A stretch of DNA of 64,000 nucleotides, taken from positions 65,527,674 through 65,591,673 of the forward strand of contig NC_092350.1 in the NCBI RefSeq assembly GCF_963676685.1. Direction: 5' to 3'. Source of the DNA: Mytilus edulis (taxonomy: Eukaryota; Mollusca; Bivalvia; Mytilida; Mytilidae). Positions 35,471 through 48,270 of this stretch are shown here, in pieces. How positions within the stretch are numbered: the first letter of the stretch is position 1; each line of letters starts with the position of its first letter. Both the position numbers and the translations under genes were made by a program. Below the pieces are notes generated by a model. The model saw nothing but the letters and a program-made list of their open reading frames with translations, made no database searches and was not told the origin of the DNA.

Positions 35471-36574
35471 ATAAATAAAATAATCAAAATATGGGTACAG
35501 CAGTCTTTTTCGTGTAACAAGATATATCAATTAGTCTGCACAATAAAAATAGTCCGTTGATTCCTTGCGAAAGTTATTGCTTCTTGATGACAATTTTCTT
35601 CCATTTTTTTTTTCATTTTGAATTATATCTCAAACATTACAATATATAGATATAATCTTAAATACGCTGAAATCATCATGCAGCAAGACAAGCTCTTCAG
35701 TTACGATAATATGGAGTATTCTTTTGACATAAATACATCTTTTTATTGGTGTTGTTGAATAAATAACTATGTTTACTTGTTTTACGTTTTACCCTTAATG
35801 ATTAAAATAAATTTAGATAAATAGACACTCGAAATCACAAATATTATCAGCAATGGCAGTTCTACTAATACGTCAAAATTTGCCGATATATATAGTAGAC
35901 TGTCACTCTTTAATTTAAAAGTGCAAACAACACACAGTCTAGGGAGATTTTTATCGAAAACATAATATACAAATTTTAATAACCAGCGTCCAATTAAAGA
36001 AATAATCATTGTTAACAGCTTTAATACTATAATAAATTAATGGTTTTAGAAATTTAAACAAATCAAGGATCTTGTTTTGAATTTTTTTATGCAAAGATCT
36101 TATAAATGCAAAAATGAAGTAACTAAGAAACATAAGCCTCAATAATGGAACACATATAAATGATAAATCACGGTATGATTTTCATCATTCCTTCTTATCT
36201 AATGCTTTGAGAACTGACCCAGCAAAATACACAAGCAAAAAATGCTAAACACCCTTATATACATGATCGATTGACCTCAGACCCAGTCAAATTCATATGA
36301 TGAAGACATAATATTTCAATCAGTTTAATTGAAGTCTGGAGTTGGCATGTCAGTTAACAGCTACTAGTCTGTTGTTATTTATGTATTATTGTCATTTTGT
36401 TTATTTTCTTTGGTTACATATTCTGACATCAGACTCGGACTTCTCTTGAACTGAATTTTAAAGTGCGTATTGTTATGCATTTACTTTTCTACATTGGTTA
36501 GAGGTATAGGGGGAGGGTTGAGATCTCATTAATATGTTTAACCCCGCAGCATTTTTGCGCCTGTCCCAAGTCAG

Positions 36575-36805
36575 GAGTCCCTAGCCTTTGTTAGTCTTGT
36601 ATTATTTTTAATTTTAGTTTCTTGTGTATAATTTGGAGTAATCACTGAACTAGTATATATATTTGTTGAGGGGCCAGCTGAAGGACGCCTCCGGGTGTGA
36701 GAATTTCACGCTGCATTGAAAACCTGTTGGTGACCTTCTGCTGTTGTCTGTTCTATGGTCGGGTTGTTGTCTCTTTGACACATTCCCAATTTCCATTCTA
36801 AATTG
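36575..36805 (+). repeat. mussel dispersed repeat (GGGTTGTTGTCTCTTTGACACATTC family), copy 1
   Basis: The words tttgttagtcttgtattattt, cactgaactagtatata, ggggccagctgaaggacgcctccgggtg, cctgttggtgaccttctgctgttgt, ggtcgggttgttgtctctttgacacattcccaatttccattct also occur in the same order at 37980-38235. The two are about 90% similar by eye. A repeat with a conserved end; no gene. Confidence 0.85.
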
Positions 36806-37198
36806 TATAATGGTAATTTCTATAAAAAAGTACTATTTAAAAAATGGAGTAGAAATATACTTATATGATATATTAAAAGTATGCAATGTTCTTTTTGGTT
36901 GGCTGACAGTTTTGACTTTTCAACTCCCTAAACTACACTTACGCACAACCGTTTTAATCAAGAGTTAGTTTCATCTTATTTATTATAAAGATCCTTTAAA
37001 ATATCATCTACTACAGTTCATATCATGTCTTCTCCCTTGAAGATAAAAATAAACATCTTGATATTCTTACTTTATATTTTGGCCTGAATTCTTTTTTTAT
37101 CAAATAATTGCTGTAATACATGTCTTTTTATAGAGACAAAACGATACAAATACATAGAAAAAAAGATGTTATGAATTATATTATCCATTGTGTTGTAG

Positions 37199-40100
37199 AC
37201 CACTACCACTTAGAAAGACTATGAGTAAATTAGATCAGAATATCAACTCAGGATGCTACCGTTGCAAGAGACCAGATGCGAGAATATATTACAAATATAA
37301 ATGGTGGTGTGAACATTGTATAGACAAATTAGAGGGTAAGAGTACAAACACGATTATCATATACTTGACCTATATAGAGTTTTGTAATTTCCGCAAATAA
37401 GTGTACGTTGTCGTATTTCTATTTAGTTATTATTTTCATCATTTCTTGAACTATTTAGTAGCATATGTGTTAGTCTCTATTATATTGATATATATCGACC
37501 AGTAGCAATCATTCCATGCAGATAAAAAAAAACATGAACAAAACCAAACATGTTGATGGGTAATGAATAGAAACAATTAGTGTTGCTTAACAAAGAAACG
37601 AGAGTCAGACGGTTATGTTGAACGTACTAGTTCACAAGGTTACAACAGTCAGTAATATGATATATTTCAATACACACACCAGACAAATTATTCTGACTTT
37701 CATCCAGTCATATTTTCATTTTTACTACTAATTGCTATATGAGCAGAGAAGCAACAAAAATAATTGTTCAAGTCTTTGAATCTGCAGGGTCAAAACCAGC
37801 TGTGAGCACCCTACCACATGATCATTGAAAACGTTTTAGTGCCGTATTCTATACTTTTTCTATGCCAAATATTGAATGCCCACGGAGAGTTACCGTTGTT
37901 TAATAGTTGGTCTAATTATAATGTGAAGTATTGAAAGTCTAATAAAGGTAATATAAAGCAGTAGACATTGAGCAGGAGCCTCTGGCCTTTGTTAGTCTTG
38001 TATTATTTTAATTTTAGTTTCTTGTGTACAATTTGGAAATTAGTATGGCGTTCATTATCACTGAACTAGTATATATTTGTTAAGGGGCCAGCTGAAGGAC
38101 GCCTCCGGGTGCGGGAATTTCTCGCTACATTGAAGACCTGTTGGTGACCTTCTGCTGTTGTTTTTTTTTTTTCCTATGGTCGGGTTGTTGTCTCTTTGGC
38201 ACATTCCCCATTTCCATTCTCAATTTTATTGAGGCTTTTGATAAAAAAAACAATGACTTTATATCTGAGAGTAAATTTTACAATGTGACCTACCGAATTA
38301 TACTATTTACCGGATTTGTTATCACATACGCTACACGACGGGTGCCACATGCGGAGCAGGATCTGCTTACCCTTCCGGAGCACCTGAGATCACCCCTGGT
38401 TTTTGGTGGGGTTCGTGTTGTTTATTCTTTAGTTTTCTATGTTGTGTCATGTGTACTATTGTTTGTCTGTTTGTCTTTTTCATTTTTAGCCATGGCGTTG
38501 TCAGTTTGTTTTAGATTTATGAGTTTGACTGTCCCTTTGGTATCTTTCGTCCCCCTTTTACAAGCTCTGTATCACTTGCCAATTGTTGGAATGTTACTTT
38601 GAGTAACGTAAAATAATTTTGTATATTAATTAGAAATACTTATATTATAACTATAAACAACTAAGAATATGTCTTCAGATGACTTGCAATTACCCGAATG
38701 ATCATAAAGTGATAGTATTTAAAAGCTTAAATTTGTCAATTCATGCCATGTGTCCATTATAAGAACACTTATAGACTAGCTGTTACTATTTCAGACATTT
38801 ATATTACTAACGAAGATCACGATTTTGAGGTATAATTTTCAAGTTTTTGATGCGATATTTAGCAAACAGAACCGACTTTTCATTCGACCTGTCCATGTTG
38901 TTTATAGCTGTTGAAAAATAGCACAAACTAATTCAAATCTGAATCATTCTATAAATTATAACAATTCTAAGTTGGATGAAAGACGAGCAAGTCTTTAATT
39001 TTGACATGCATCATAGAGATAGAGAAATTTACAAAAACTAGCACTGGAGCGGAAAGTATCTTTCAATTCACTGTTTGTATACTTTTATAAATGTTCACTA
39101 AAGCCGATACCGAAACTGAAACCGAAGTCGAAACCGAAACCCAAAATAGGAGAGAGGTATTATAACATAAAAGTTGATTGATATCCGTATTGTAGATGTA
39201 CTGTAGTATGATAGTCTGCAGAGTTAGTTGTTCTTTGTAGACCCATACTCTCAACAGAAGAATGACTCCGTGAGAGTTGGTACTTGATTTTTTCCGATAC
39301 ATATGACGTGACTCTGTATTTAAACATTTTCATGTTTGTTAATGCTTTGTTTAAATGCTCTTTTGTGTTTCTTTTATACATAAAGTCGTGGCTCTTTTTA
39401 GAATTTGAGTTTATCAATTGTCGACTATACCAAATATGTTCCTATATTTACAAGTAAAAAAAACATTGTTTAACTTGATCATCTGAATGGTATGATAAAC
39501 GTTAATTTCATGATTTAAATTTGAATTATGTCGCTAATCTGAAGATTACAAACCAACATTAAAAATGTGTACAAGTTTGCATTTGGTACCCGAGAAATGG
39601 TTAGAAAGACTGGCTTAATAAACATGATAAACGCGTTGGAAACTTATTTTATAAACTTCTATCAACATGTTCTGATTGTTTTTAACTGTGCATTATAATT
39701 GATGTAGGGCAAATGACCTTCATCAGTTATCTTTCATGACTTATTAACGTCAGCATTTAATATTCCATAAGTTATATGGGTTGACCTTTCAAATATTTGT
39801 TTATTGATTTTCTGTCGACTTTATACCTTTAATCAGACATAAATTATCAAAAACGTATCACTTTTCAAAATATCTTTTCTGTACAAACATCTATTCAATG
39901 CATTCAAAATTGATGACAACATACCCGACCTCGGATTAGTTGAACAATGTCGAATCTCGAACAGTTTCGTCAAATACAAGTCTTTTAAACTTCGACTAAA
40001 CAGGGTTCTAATGAATTTATTGTATTATGGTACAGCTGATGGCTTACAGAAGTGTATTGATAAACTTTATAACTACTGTGATAAATAGGGGCTGCAAATG

Positions 40101-43100
40101 AATATTGAAAAAACTAAATCAGTAGTATTTAATAAAACAGGAAAACTGTATAAAAATATATTTAATGTTAATAATGTGCCTATTGAAAGAGCTAGGGGTT
40201 ATACATATTTAGGGATTGATGTTATTGCAAGTGGAAGCTTTACTGAGGCTAAATAAAATTTATATAAAAGGGGATTGAAAACTTTATTTAAATATAAAAA
40301 AAGTTTAAACTTGTTTAAACCTAAAATTAACACTCTTCCATAAATTTGATCGTACTGTTAAACCTGTGTTGTTATATGGGAGTGAAGTTTGAGGAGCTTC
40401 AGTAATAAATAAACTAAATAAAAATGAACATGATCTATTTAAACTATGCAACGACATGAAACAAGAAAGTATTTATGACAAATTCTGTAAATTTTCTATT
40501 GGTTTACGTAAGAAATCTACAAATATAGTTGTATTGAGTGAAATGGGAAGATATCCACTACTTCTTGAAGTAATTTTAAATATGTTTATATATTATAAAT
40601 ATGTATCAAAGTCTGATGATACCCTTCTCTCTGAAGCTCTGAATGTCTCTAGATCACTAAATAGTTTAAAAAAAATAGTTTGTATAGTTGTATTGTTATT
40701 TTTATGAAATAGTTTGATATAGATCTCAATTTTGATAAAAATTATATTTATATGGAAAAATAATTATTCATTTTGAATGAGGATGAAAGGCGACTGCTCA
40801 CTAAGTTCAGAGTCAGTGCACATACATTAGAAATTGAAAAACAAATACGTTGGGCTTCGAGTGAAGGATAGAATTCGTTAAGTATGTAAAACTGAAGTTG
40901 AGGATGACATTCATTTTCTTCTTCAGTGTCCTGTTTAAAAAAAAAAGATCTGAATACATAAATTACTTAAATAAGGTTAACAAAAAAAGCCTCCCAAATA
41001 AATAAAAACTATTATTGTTAATGTCATCTGAGGATAATGTTATAATTAAAAAAGTAAGTTTATTATTGTGTACTTTATTCAAAGAGAACATCAATTCAGG
41101 ATACAGTTTAGTCACCGGTATTTTGTCCATCTGTATTATATTGTAAAACTATATATATCATTTCTGGAGAAATTATTTTGTTGAAAAAGACTTTACTTTG
41201 TTTAATTGTTAAATAATCAATGTAATCAATATGTAATCACTTGTATGAAATTGAACTTAATTGTACTGCTCAAATAATTGGGCGTCATAATTGACATTAA
41301 AAAACGTATTTGTATTGTATTGTATTTAATCATTTGATATTTCTCGCACAGAATCAAAAAGAGCAATGGAAAATCATGTACAGAAAATCAAAGGCAAGAA
41401 ATGTCCCTTTAGCTTCTATATTGTTATTACTAATAGTCCTACATAATCATACTGTTTAGCTATGAACGAAACTTTAACCTACTAATACACTAGAACAAAA
41501 TTACTTAAAGAGATTTTTTATGTCTATGAAGAAATGACATAAAAAATGTTGTGCACACTGAATAACCCGCGTAGCCTGTTATTTAAAAAAAAATGCATCA
41601 CATTTTTTTATGTAATTTCATATGGACAGATAACATATTAGAGTTATTTCTTATAATTAGGTCTTTTTCTGTGGAAAGACCTATTGGGTGTCTTCTGATT
41701 ATTATTAATATTATTATTATTAGGTCTTTCCAGTTTTCTGTGGAAGAACCTTATGTATTTGTTCTGATTATTATTATTTTTTTCTTCCGCCAAATGTTGT
41801 TCTCGCGTAAGTTTTTTGTTTCGCAATATGTCGCTAATATATTTCGTATAAAGTACCATACAGTTTATGTGTTTTTTTATTTTCACCCATTTTAAAACAA
41901 ATACTTTTCTTTGTAGGAGTTATCTCCCCGAACACTTTTTTCCTTGTGACTACATCTCCTCCATAACCGTAAAATAAAGCCACAAATTTATTTTATAAAA
42001 TTGCTCGTTAAATCCTTCGCATGATTTGTTCTATTATGACCGATGCAATATGAACACTCCTTATGAAAGTTATTTCCCCTTATGCATTTCATATAAGTGA
42101 TATGCATTTCTATCTTGTAAACCATAAATGATAGATACCTATAATCTTTTGCTTTGAGGTCCTTGGTCCAAAAAAAATGAAAATAAGGTCACGGTCAAAG
42201 GTCAAGGTCATATTCTAAATTTAGGCTTATTATCATTTAAAAAACCGTACAAGATATCGACAAATTATTTTTTCTAAATTGTTAGTTGCGACATGTCGTT
42301 ATTCAGAAATTTTGATTGCAAGTGTACGTTGAACGTAAAAAGGAGTTTACTCCCCTCTAGCATTTAAAAATACTCGTATGGTAATTTAAATTATAAACCA
42401 AATTTAATTAAGACATATGGTCTTTTGATTTAAGGTCCCTGGTTTATGACCTTCAAATTGATCTCCAGGTGAAAGCTTAATTTGACGTTCTAGATTTTGA
42501 CCTTTGCTTCTACCTGGTATGCATAGATGATAAAGCCATGAGACTTTTTGCAATAGGTATCAAACCATTTGACTTTGAAAAAAAACCGGAAGTGACCTTG
42601 TGTAAACCGGAAGTAGCCATTTTTTGTACTTTATAATATAAAAGTATATAGAACCAGATATTTTTAGAATAAGGGTCAAGTAAATATTTTAATAGTATCG
42701 GAAGTAGCATTTTTTAAATCGGAAGTAACAAATTATCTCCCTTATTTAAAAAACATTGTATAGAAACCATGGTTTTTTGTGGAAAGACGTTCAATTGTTC
42801 TCTGAACAATTGGTTTTTAATTATCATTATTATTGTTTTCATTTTCTTCTTCCGTCACTTTTTTTATTAAGGTGCTTTTTTTGTTTTGTAAGATATCGCT
42901 TAGATTTTTTGCGTCTGATATCAAACAGGTATAATTGTGATTTTAAAACTGACCCTGTTAAGCCGAACACTTTATATTGTAAGAGTTATCTCCCCAAACA
43001 CTATTTTTCATGTGTACAAATCAACCGTTAAAGAATACGACAAAATTATTTCACCAATTTGCTGGTCCGGGGACTACATATGGGAGTTATTTCCCCTTTT

Positions 43101-46100
43101 GTTTTTTTAATTAGAAAAATGTAGTTGTAGCTTTTAAACCATAAGTGATAGAGACCTAGAGTGTTTTGAGTTGAGGTCATTGGTCCCAATAAAAAAATAG
43201 GGTCAAGATCAGAGGTGAAGGTCATTTCTAAATTTGGATTTTGGCTTATTTTCACCACTTTTCAAACACGATATAAGATATCGACAACATGTTTTTACTT
43301 AATTGTTAGCTGCGACATGTCGTAACACATTTATATATTGGTTTAAAGAGTGCGCTAACATCAAATTAGAGTTTTGTCCCCTTTTCATTTCAAAATATGC
43401 ATATTGTGATATAATTCATGAACCAAATATAATTAAGGCCTATGGTCTTTTGATTTGGGGTCCTTGGTTGGTGACCTTGGAATTGAGCGGTCTAGATTAT
43501 GACCTTTGCTTTTACCTCATATGTATAAATGATAAAGCCATGGGACTTTATGCATTTGTTTGCAAGCCATATGATTTAGAAAAAGGAACCATATATTTTA
43601 GGAATCAAGGTCAATTAAACAGTTAAATAATACCTGAAGTAACCTTTTTTCAAACTGGAAGTAACAAATTGTCTCCCTCACAGAAACCATATATTTTTGG
43701 AATCAGCCTACTATAAGCTACCATTTGATGCTGTTAATAACATTTTAATACTGTTTTTTTTTGTCGAAAAGCCTTCAATTGTTCTCTGGACAATTGTTTT
43801 TAATTTAATTCTAAATTCCATTTTAAACCGTAGTAAACCATGAAAAACGTCACAGTCACATGACTAAATTGTGTCTATGATCTGATAAACAGGACAACGC
43901 CAGCCAATCAGACGTGTTACATTGGAAATTAAATTATTAGAAACAAATATACTTAATACGTAACAGCAAATTAAAACATGAAAGGTCCAACAGATAAAAA
44001 ACAGTATTACATAACAAAACAGAGAACTTCAAAATGAGCAACACGAACCTCAAAGCATAAGCTGAGAACAAACTATAGAAATAAGTTTGAAAATGCTTTA
44101 CCTATAAAAACGTCACAAAATAGAAAACAAATCATTGAGACAGAAACCAAATATGAAATATCATACAATGGTAAAAGAAAGAAGTAAAATAAAATAAAAT
44201 ACTTAACTCCGAGGACAATTTTAAACGGGAAGTCCTAAATCAAATGGCAAAATCAAAAAATCAAACACATCACACGAATGAATAACAACGTGTCATATTC
44301 CTAACTTGGTGCAGGAATTTTCTCATGTAGAAAATGGTTGTTTAAACCGGGTTGTATAGCTAGCTACCCGTACGAAATTATAAGGCGTATTACGCCTGGA
44401 AATAAGGCGTAAAATAGGCGTAAGTGGTAGTTACGTGTCTAGATCCAGGCATAAGGGAGCAGGAAACGTAAATTTGTAGTCCTTATGTGCGTAGAAAAAA
44501 GCAGAAACCTAACGTAAAATGAAATAAGCAAGGCGTAAATTTTCTTACGGGCGTAACACTGTTGGTATGGCGAAAATAGAAATACCCATAATGCTTTGTT
44601 TAAAGTATCATGGGATTTTTTTTCAATATTTGGTTCTTTGGTTTAAGTTAGCAAGGATTAGACTTATGACAATTTCATATATTCAGGGATAATAAGCTTG
44701 TTTTGTGCTTTTTGGAATAATTTGAAATTGGAAATACTGAATCCAATTGATTAATGAAAATTGTGAAATAAAAGGAAAGTAGTATACATGGTAAATAATA
44801 ATAATGCGAGTATAACTAAGTTATTAAGTTTTTTGTTCTATCAGAAATTTTGAAATCCAAAAACCTTTATCCTTGGATAATAACATTAAAATCTTTTACT
44901 TTAAGTTACATTGCAGTATTATCATTGATATTTGAGTTCAAAGGACAATAATTTTCGAAAAACAACTTAGTTTAAATGCTACTTTTATTTCAAGAAAAAT
45001 TACTTGTCATAATTCGTATTTAAACTTAAACTTATTTGAGCCAGTGTCTGTCTAAAATGTTTTTATTTATATATTAGCTTCTTCAATGGTTAATATTTCA
45101 AGTTTTTTGTCAAACAATGAGAAACAAAAGCAACAGTACAGAAGTTTGTATCAAATACACAAAAGTACACAGCTAGCTATAGGGTAATACACTCATCTAA
45201 AATAAGTGAAGTATTATGAAGGATATAACGCCTGGTTTATTTATTGAACAGGCGTACTCATTTGCATATTACGCCTGTTTTTTTTTGTGAACAAGGCGTA
45301 CTCATTTAAATATTACGCCTAATTTCACGTCTGGTTTCCGCAACAGTTACGATTGGTTTACGCCTGGTTTCCGTGTCATATACAGGCGTCACAGTTCGTA
45401 CAGGCAAACCTGTAATTTGTATGACAGCCGCATCAAAATAAAACATTTAATTTGAAGACTTCATCAATATTCTTAAAAAAGTAATCCTTGGGCGACGTCA
45501 AAATATAACATATATTAGTTGTCATTACTGTAAATCATTATTTCGTTATTTTTGTTTTATTCATATCATAGTCAGTGCTACTTCAGATGAACTCAATATT
45601 CAAAGACCATGATAGAGAGGTTTGTCGATAACCCCAACGAAAAAAATTAAGTTTTAACGGATTGTCTTAATTCTCACAAGGACTATGGACAACGTCAACG
45701 CGTCCATAAACAATCTGTTTGAGTATTGTATCTTGAATGGGGCTCTATATGATTAGGCTAATTTAACAAAACAGCCACCACTTTCTTATGAAAAATTCAA
45801 ACAAGCTTCATTTTCAAATGTTCATTAAATGAAAGTGAAAATGAAAAATAAAACAAAATATAAACTGAAAGCATATATATATAACAAAATTAATAAATGA
45901 ATTTACAATTTACAATAATATTAAATGTTAATATTTTATTTGCAGAAGAAGGAAGAAAATTATACACAGGTATACGAACATCTAATAGAACACAAAATTA
46001 TTCAAAAGGTGATATGATATGATAAGATCAATGAAAGTATTGTTTAAATGCATAATAACAAAAAATATCGATCTCCAAGGAAATACAACTGAAATAAAAG

Positions 46101-47601
46101 TCCCCCATCACATGGCAAAATCAAAACCTCAAGCACCTCGACCGATTTGAACACAACTGGTTCAGATATAATTTTTTAATAATTTTGCCAAATAATAGTT
46201 TATATCATGCTTCTTTTTATTAAATAATAAAAAGAATAGGTCACGGGGGCTCTATTTTACTCTACATGTTGTGCAAAATTAACAGATTTTGTATAGATTA
46301 TGCATAGAAAACCAGATTTTCTGCCATTTAACGAAAACACCACCATCAAATTTTAAGATAGAATATGACAAGATAGCTCTTATTCTAATATTATGCTTCA
46401 TATAAGAAGAAAAATTGGGTCACGGGACTCGTTTTCTTATTACATATTGAAATAGGTAAATTCCTAACACAGTCTAATGTAATATGTAATATAAAAGCAT
46501 TCAAAACTAATAAAACTCGAAAAAAAAGCAACTGCTTAGAAAACTAGCGTGCAATAAATTAATTGCTGTTCAGTTGTTTTTAGACAATTCAATAACGTCT
46601 TGATGTAGTGTGGGTTCATTTGTTTCCGTGGGTATCAATGTTCGTGGATTGACGTTTTGTTTACGCATATCTGATACCATGGTTTCGCCAACCACTGCAT
46701 AAAATCCTATAGAAAATTTGTAATACGTTGAACATTTAAATTCACGGTTCACATGAACCAACAAAACATTGGTTTTAAACGAATGATAATGAATCCACAA
46801 TATCCATGTAAATAATATCAACTTCCAAAAAGTCTGAACTGTATCTGAATAAAACTTTAAATGATTGCCAGCAAATTAGAAAAACGGTACTGAATTCACC
46901 GCAGTTTTAGACTGAAAATTAACTTATTGATTGAAAATGTCGTACTGATTTATTGTTCTGTGATCCTAACGAGCTATTTAGTTAAAAAATCTTTACTAAT
47001 GGTATGCCGTTTACATGTTCAACTCATTGTTACGCATGTGCATGCTATTGATATACAAACATGATTTACACGCATGCATTCTAGGTTAACAACTATGATA
47101 TGTCACGTCTCAACTCACTATTAACATGTTTATATGGTCTTACATTTCAATATACCAATGTACATGATGTAGTCGTCTCAAATGCAATTTTGCATATTCA
47201 GAGTATGTGATATTCCCATTTACTGTTTGATACATTGATTTGTCTCTGTGAAACAGATAGGCTCAATTTAATCTTTAATAAACTATTGTCGCTGGAATTT
47301 ATCGTTCATTGATTAGTAATTAAATGATAGAAGGATTATATTAAAAAAAGAGCAATATAACAGTTGAATGGTGTACTGTGTATTCATTTGTCACTTGAAT
47401 AAAAATGTTTCAAAAGAATAAACAACATATCTTAATTATTCTCTCATTTTCTAAACAGTTAAAGTGCTATTAATAAATACTTTTATATTTATGACAGATG
47501 CGGAACAAATGTCTGTAGAATCGCAAAAGATCAACCAAGATCAACCTTTAGTGTGGGTACCACCACCACCACCGGATCCTCCTAATCCTTATCTAAAGTA
47601 A
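37199..47601 (+). CDS. unknown small protein: zinc-ribbon-like exon plus proline-rich tail, three exons
   Basis: Exons 37199-37335 (ATG 37221), 45946-46008 and 47498-47601 join in phase 1 at each junction and give 93 residues. Exon 1 (splice acceptor TGTTGTAG, donor GAGG|GTAAGAG) carries CYRCKRPDARIYYKYKWWCE, with HC next, that is CxxC-x15-CxxC, a likely single zinc site. Exon 2 (acceptor TTTTATTTGCAG; donor AAAAG|GTGATA) encodes EEGRKLYTGIRTSNRTQNYS and K. An earlier donor, CACAG|GTATAC at 45969, has the same phase, so a shorter form is possible. Exon 3 ends DQPLVWVPPPPPDPPNPYLK. AATAAA at 47722-47727 fits the transcript end. The acceptor before the ATG implies at least one upstream exon, coding or untranslated. 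No signal peptide is seen, so the product is likely intracellular. Not a family I recognise; the proline tail could bind SH3/WW-type partners (guess). Confidence 0.6.
37980..38600 (+). repeat. mussel dispersed repeat, copy 2, plus adjoining repeat
   Basis: Copy 2 of the 36575 repeat occupies 37980-38235. The adjoining 38330-38560 segment (gccacatgcggagcaggatctgcttacccttccggagcacctgagatcacccc ... ccatggcgttgtcagtttgttttagatttatgagtttgactgtccctttggtat) is another block I remember as common in mussels. Fragments of its end occur at about 57472-57545 and inverted at about 59255-59290. A 153-codon open frame across these blocks is repeat read-through, not a gene. Confidence 0.7.
38601..40015. other. 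intronic/gene-free stretch
   Basis: A degenerate ACCGAA hexamer run (ccgataccgaaactgaaaccgaagtcgaaaccgaaaccc) lies at about 39102-39141. No exon was found. Confidence 0.5.
40020..41328 (+). pseudogene. second LINE, 3' fragment of a decayed reverse transcriptase
   Basis: Several frames read ADGLQKCIDKLYNYCDK, a stop, MNIEKTKSVVFNKTGKLYK, ARGYTYLGIDVIASGSFTEA, LNLFKPKINTL, VKPVLLYGSEV, FSIGLRKKSTNIVVLSEMGR and YPLLLEVILNMF, then a C-terminal scrap, VCKTEVEDDIHFLLQCPV. This is the thumb and cysteine-rich tail of a non-LTR reverse transcriptase (the region after YADD), homologous to but a different family from the element at 12-15 kb. It has at least four in-frame stops. The 3' end is a TTGTA-type repeat (tttgtattgtattgtattt, about 41309-41327). 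It sits in the first intron of the zinc-ribbon gene. Confidence 0.85.
41655..43800 (+). repeat. two diverged ~1.05 kb repeat units in tandem, bounded by hairpins
   Basis: Unit 1 (about 41658-42770) and unit 2 (about 42780-43800) share the order gttatctcccc.aacact, gttatttcccctt, aaaccataa.tgatag, ggtc.aaggtcat, gatatcgaca, ttgttag.tgcgacatgtcgt, aattaag.c.tatggtcttttgattt, tctagatt.tgacctttgctt.tacct and gataaagccatg. The ends carry hairpins: TAGGTCTTTTTCTGTGGAAAGACCTA (41658-41683) and TTCAATTGTTCTCTGAACAATTGG (about 42789-42812). No protein domain is seen; probably a non-autonomous element. Confidence 0.8.
44210..45600 (+). repeat. dispersed repeat (same family as 35220), split by an insertion
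   Basis: The left part, 44210-44366 (aagtcctaaatcaaatggcaaaatcaaa ... cttggtgcaggaattttc ... gtagaaaatggttgtttaaaccgggttgtatagctagcta), resumes after the inserted element at about 45406 (aacctgtaatttgtatgacagccgcatcaaaat). In the uninterrupted copy the corresponding text is gcgctaaacctctcactttgttgacagtctcatcac. Confidence 0.7.
44367..45405. mobile_element. non-coding DNA element with repeated ACGCCT/AGGCGT motifs
   Basis: The element is about 1.04 kb. Its ends are inverted: CCCGTACGAA on the left, TTCGTACAGG on the right. The terminal 200 bp on each side are dense with TTACGCCTGG/AAGGCGTAA words in both orientations (about twelve in total), so single strands can fold extensively. The middle is plain AT-rich sequence without coding capacity. 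Insertion between ...tagcta and aacct of an older repeat defines the borders; a target duplication is not clear. Confidence 0.65.
46010..47490. other. second intron of the zinc-ribbon gene
   Basis: It contains a fragment of the 35220 repeat at about 46095-46150 and otherwise AT-rich sequence. The minus-strand 83-codon frame at 46570-46821 looks like repeat sequence. Confidence 0.45.
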
Positions 47602-47859
47602 AACCAACTTGAGGATAACTGGAAATACACTCTTTATATAACATCCGCTACAAGAATATATAATTTTGTACTACTTTTTCAATCTTTTACTTTAGAACTT
47701 GTATTTCTCTTTTTAAGATTTAATAAAAGATATGCATTACAGGATGATAGTTCATGCAGAAAATCGAAAAAAAAAACAAATTCTTTCATTTGTTTTAATC
47801 TGATTGTAATTTTAACTTGGTGCTGATAATTAAGTGGTGTGCATAGTATTATCTTTTTC

Positions 47860-48270
47860 CTAAATAGTATTCTTTTTTCATTTCTTATTGTTGATTATCC
47901 ATTGCTAGATGGTGACGTTCCCTTTTCAAAATCTTATGGTGTTTACATATCTCACAACTTGTTCCGTTCGCTCGTTTATGTAAACCCTGTATTACTGAAG
48001 AAAAAAAGATACCCCAGGCTTTTCGATATCACAAACTGGTCAAAACATTTACTATTTTTTTCCCGGTATTATTCGTAAATATAAATCAACATGCAGACAT
48101 CTTATACGTTCTGGTACTTCAGATCCAATATTTTATGGTATTATTCTTTACAAAGCACACACATGTCGGCATTCAGCTCAAATCTTACCAAACCTTTATC
48201 CAGACTAATTCGGAAGGGATATGGTTACTATACTGTTATCGGGTCATAATTGATTGCATATTTTGGTACT
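47860..48270 (+). pseudogene. decayed YIDDV-type reverse transcriptase, C-terminal part
   Basis: The frame at 47860-48078 contains DYPLLDGDVPFSKSYGVYIS, which corresponds to the SYGVYISQLIR signature after the catalytic core of the element seen at 15.2-15.9 kb, followed by shifted remnants to about 48260. It lies just after the zinc-ribbon gene's polyadenylation signal and is unrelated to it. Confidence 0.55.

Noticed and set aside
38141-38602. 153-codon plus-strand open frame
   Set aside because: It lies across two dispersed repeat blocks, one of which recurs at 36575-36805; it is read-through of repeats.
46570-46821. 83-codon minus-strand frame
   Set aside because: No domain, no splice context for the propeller gene, and text that looks like dispersed repeat.
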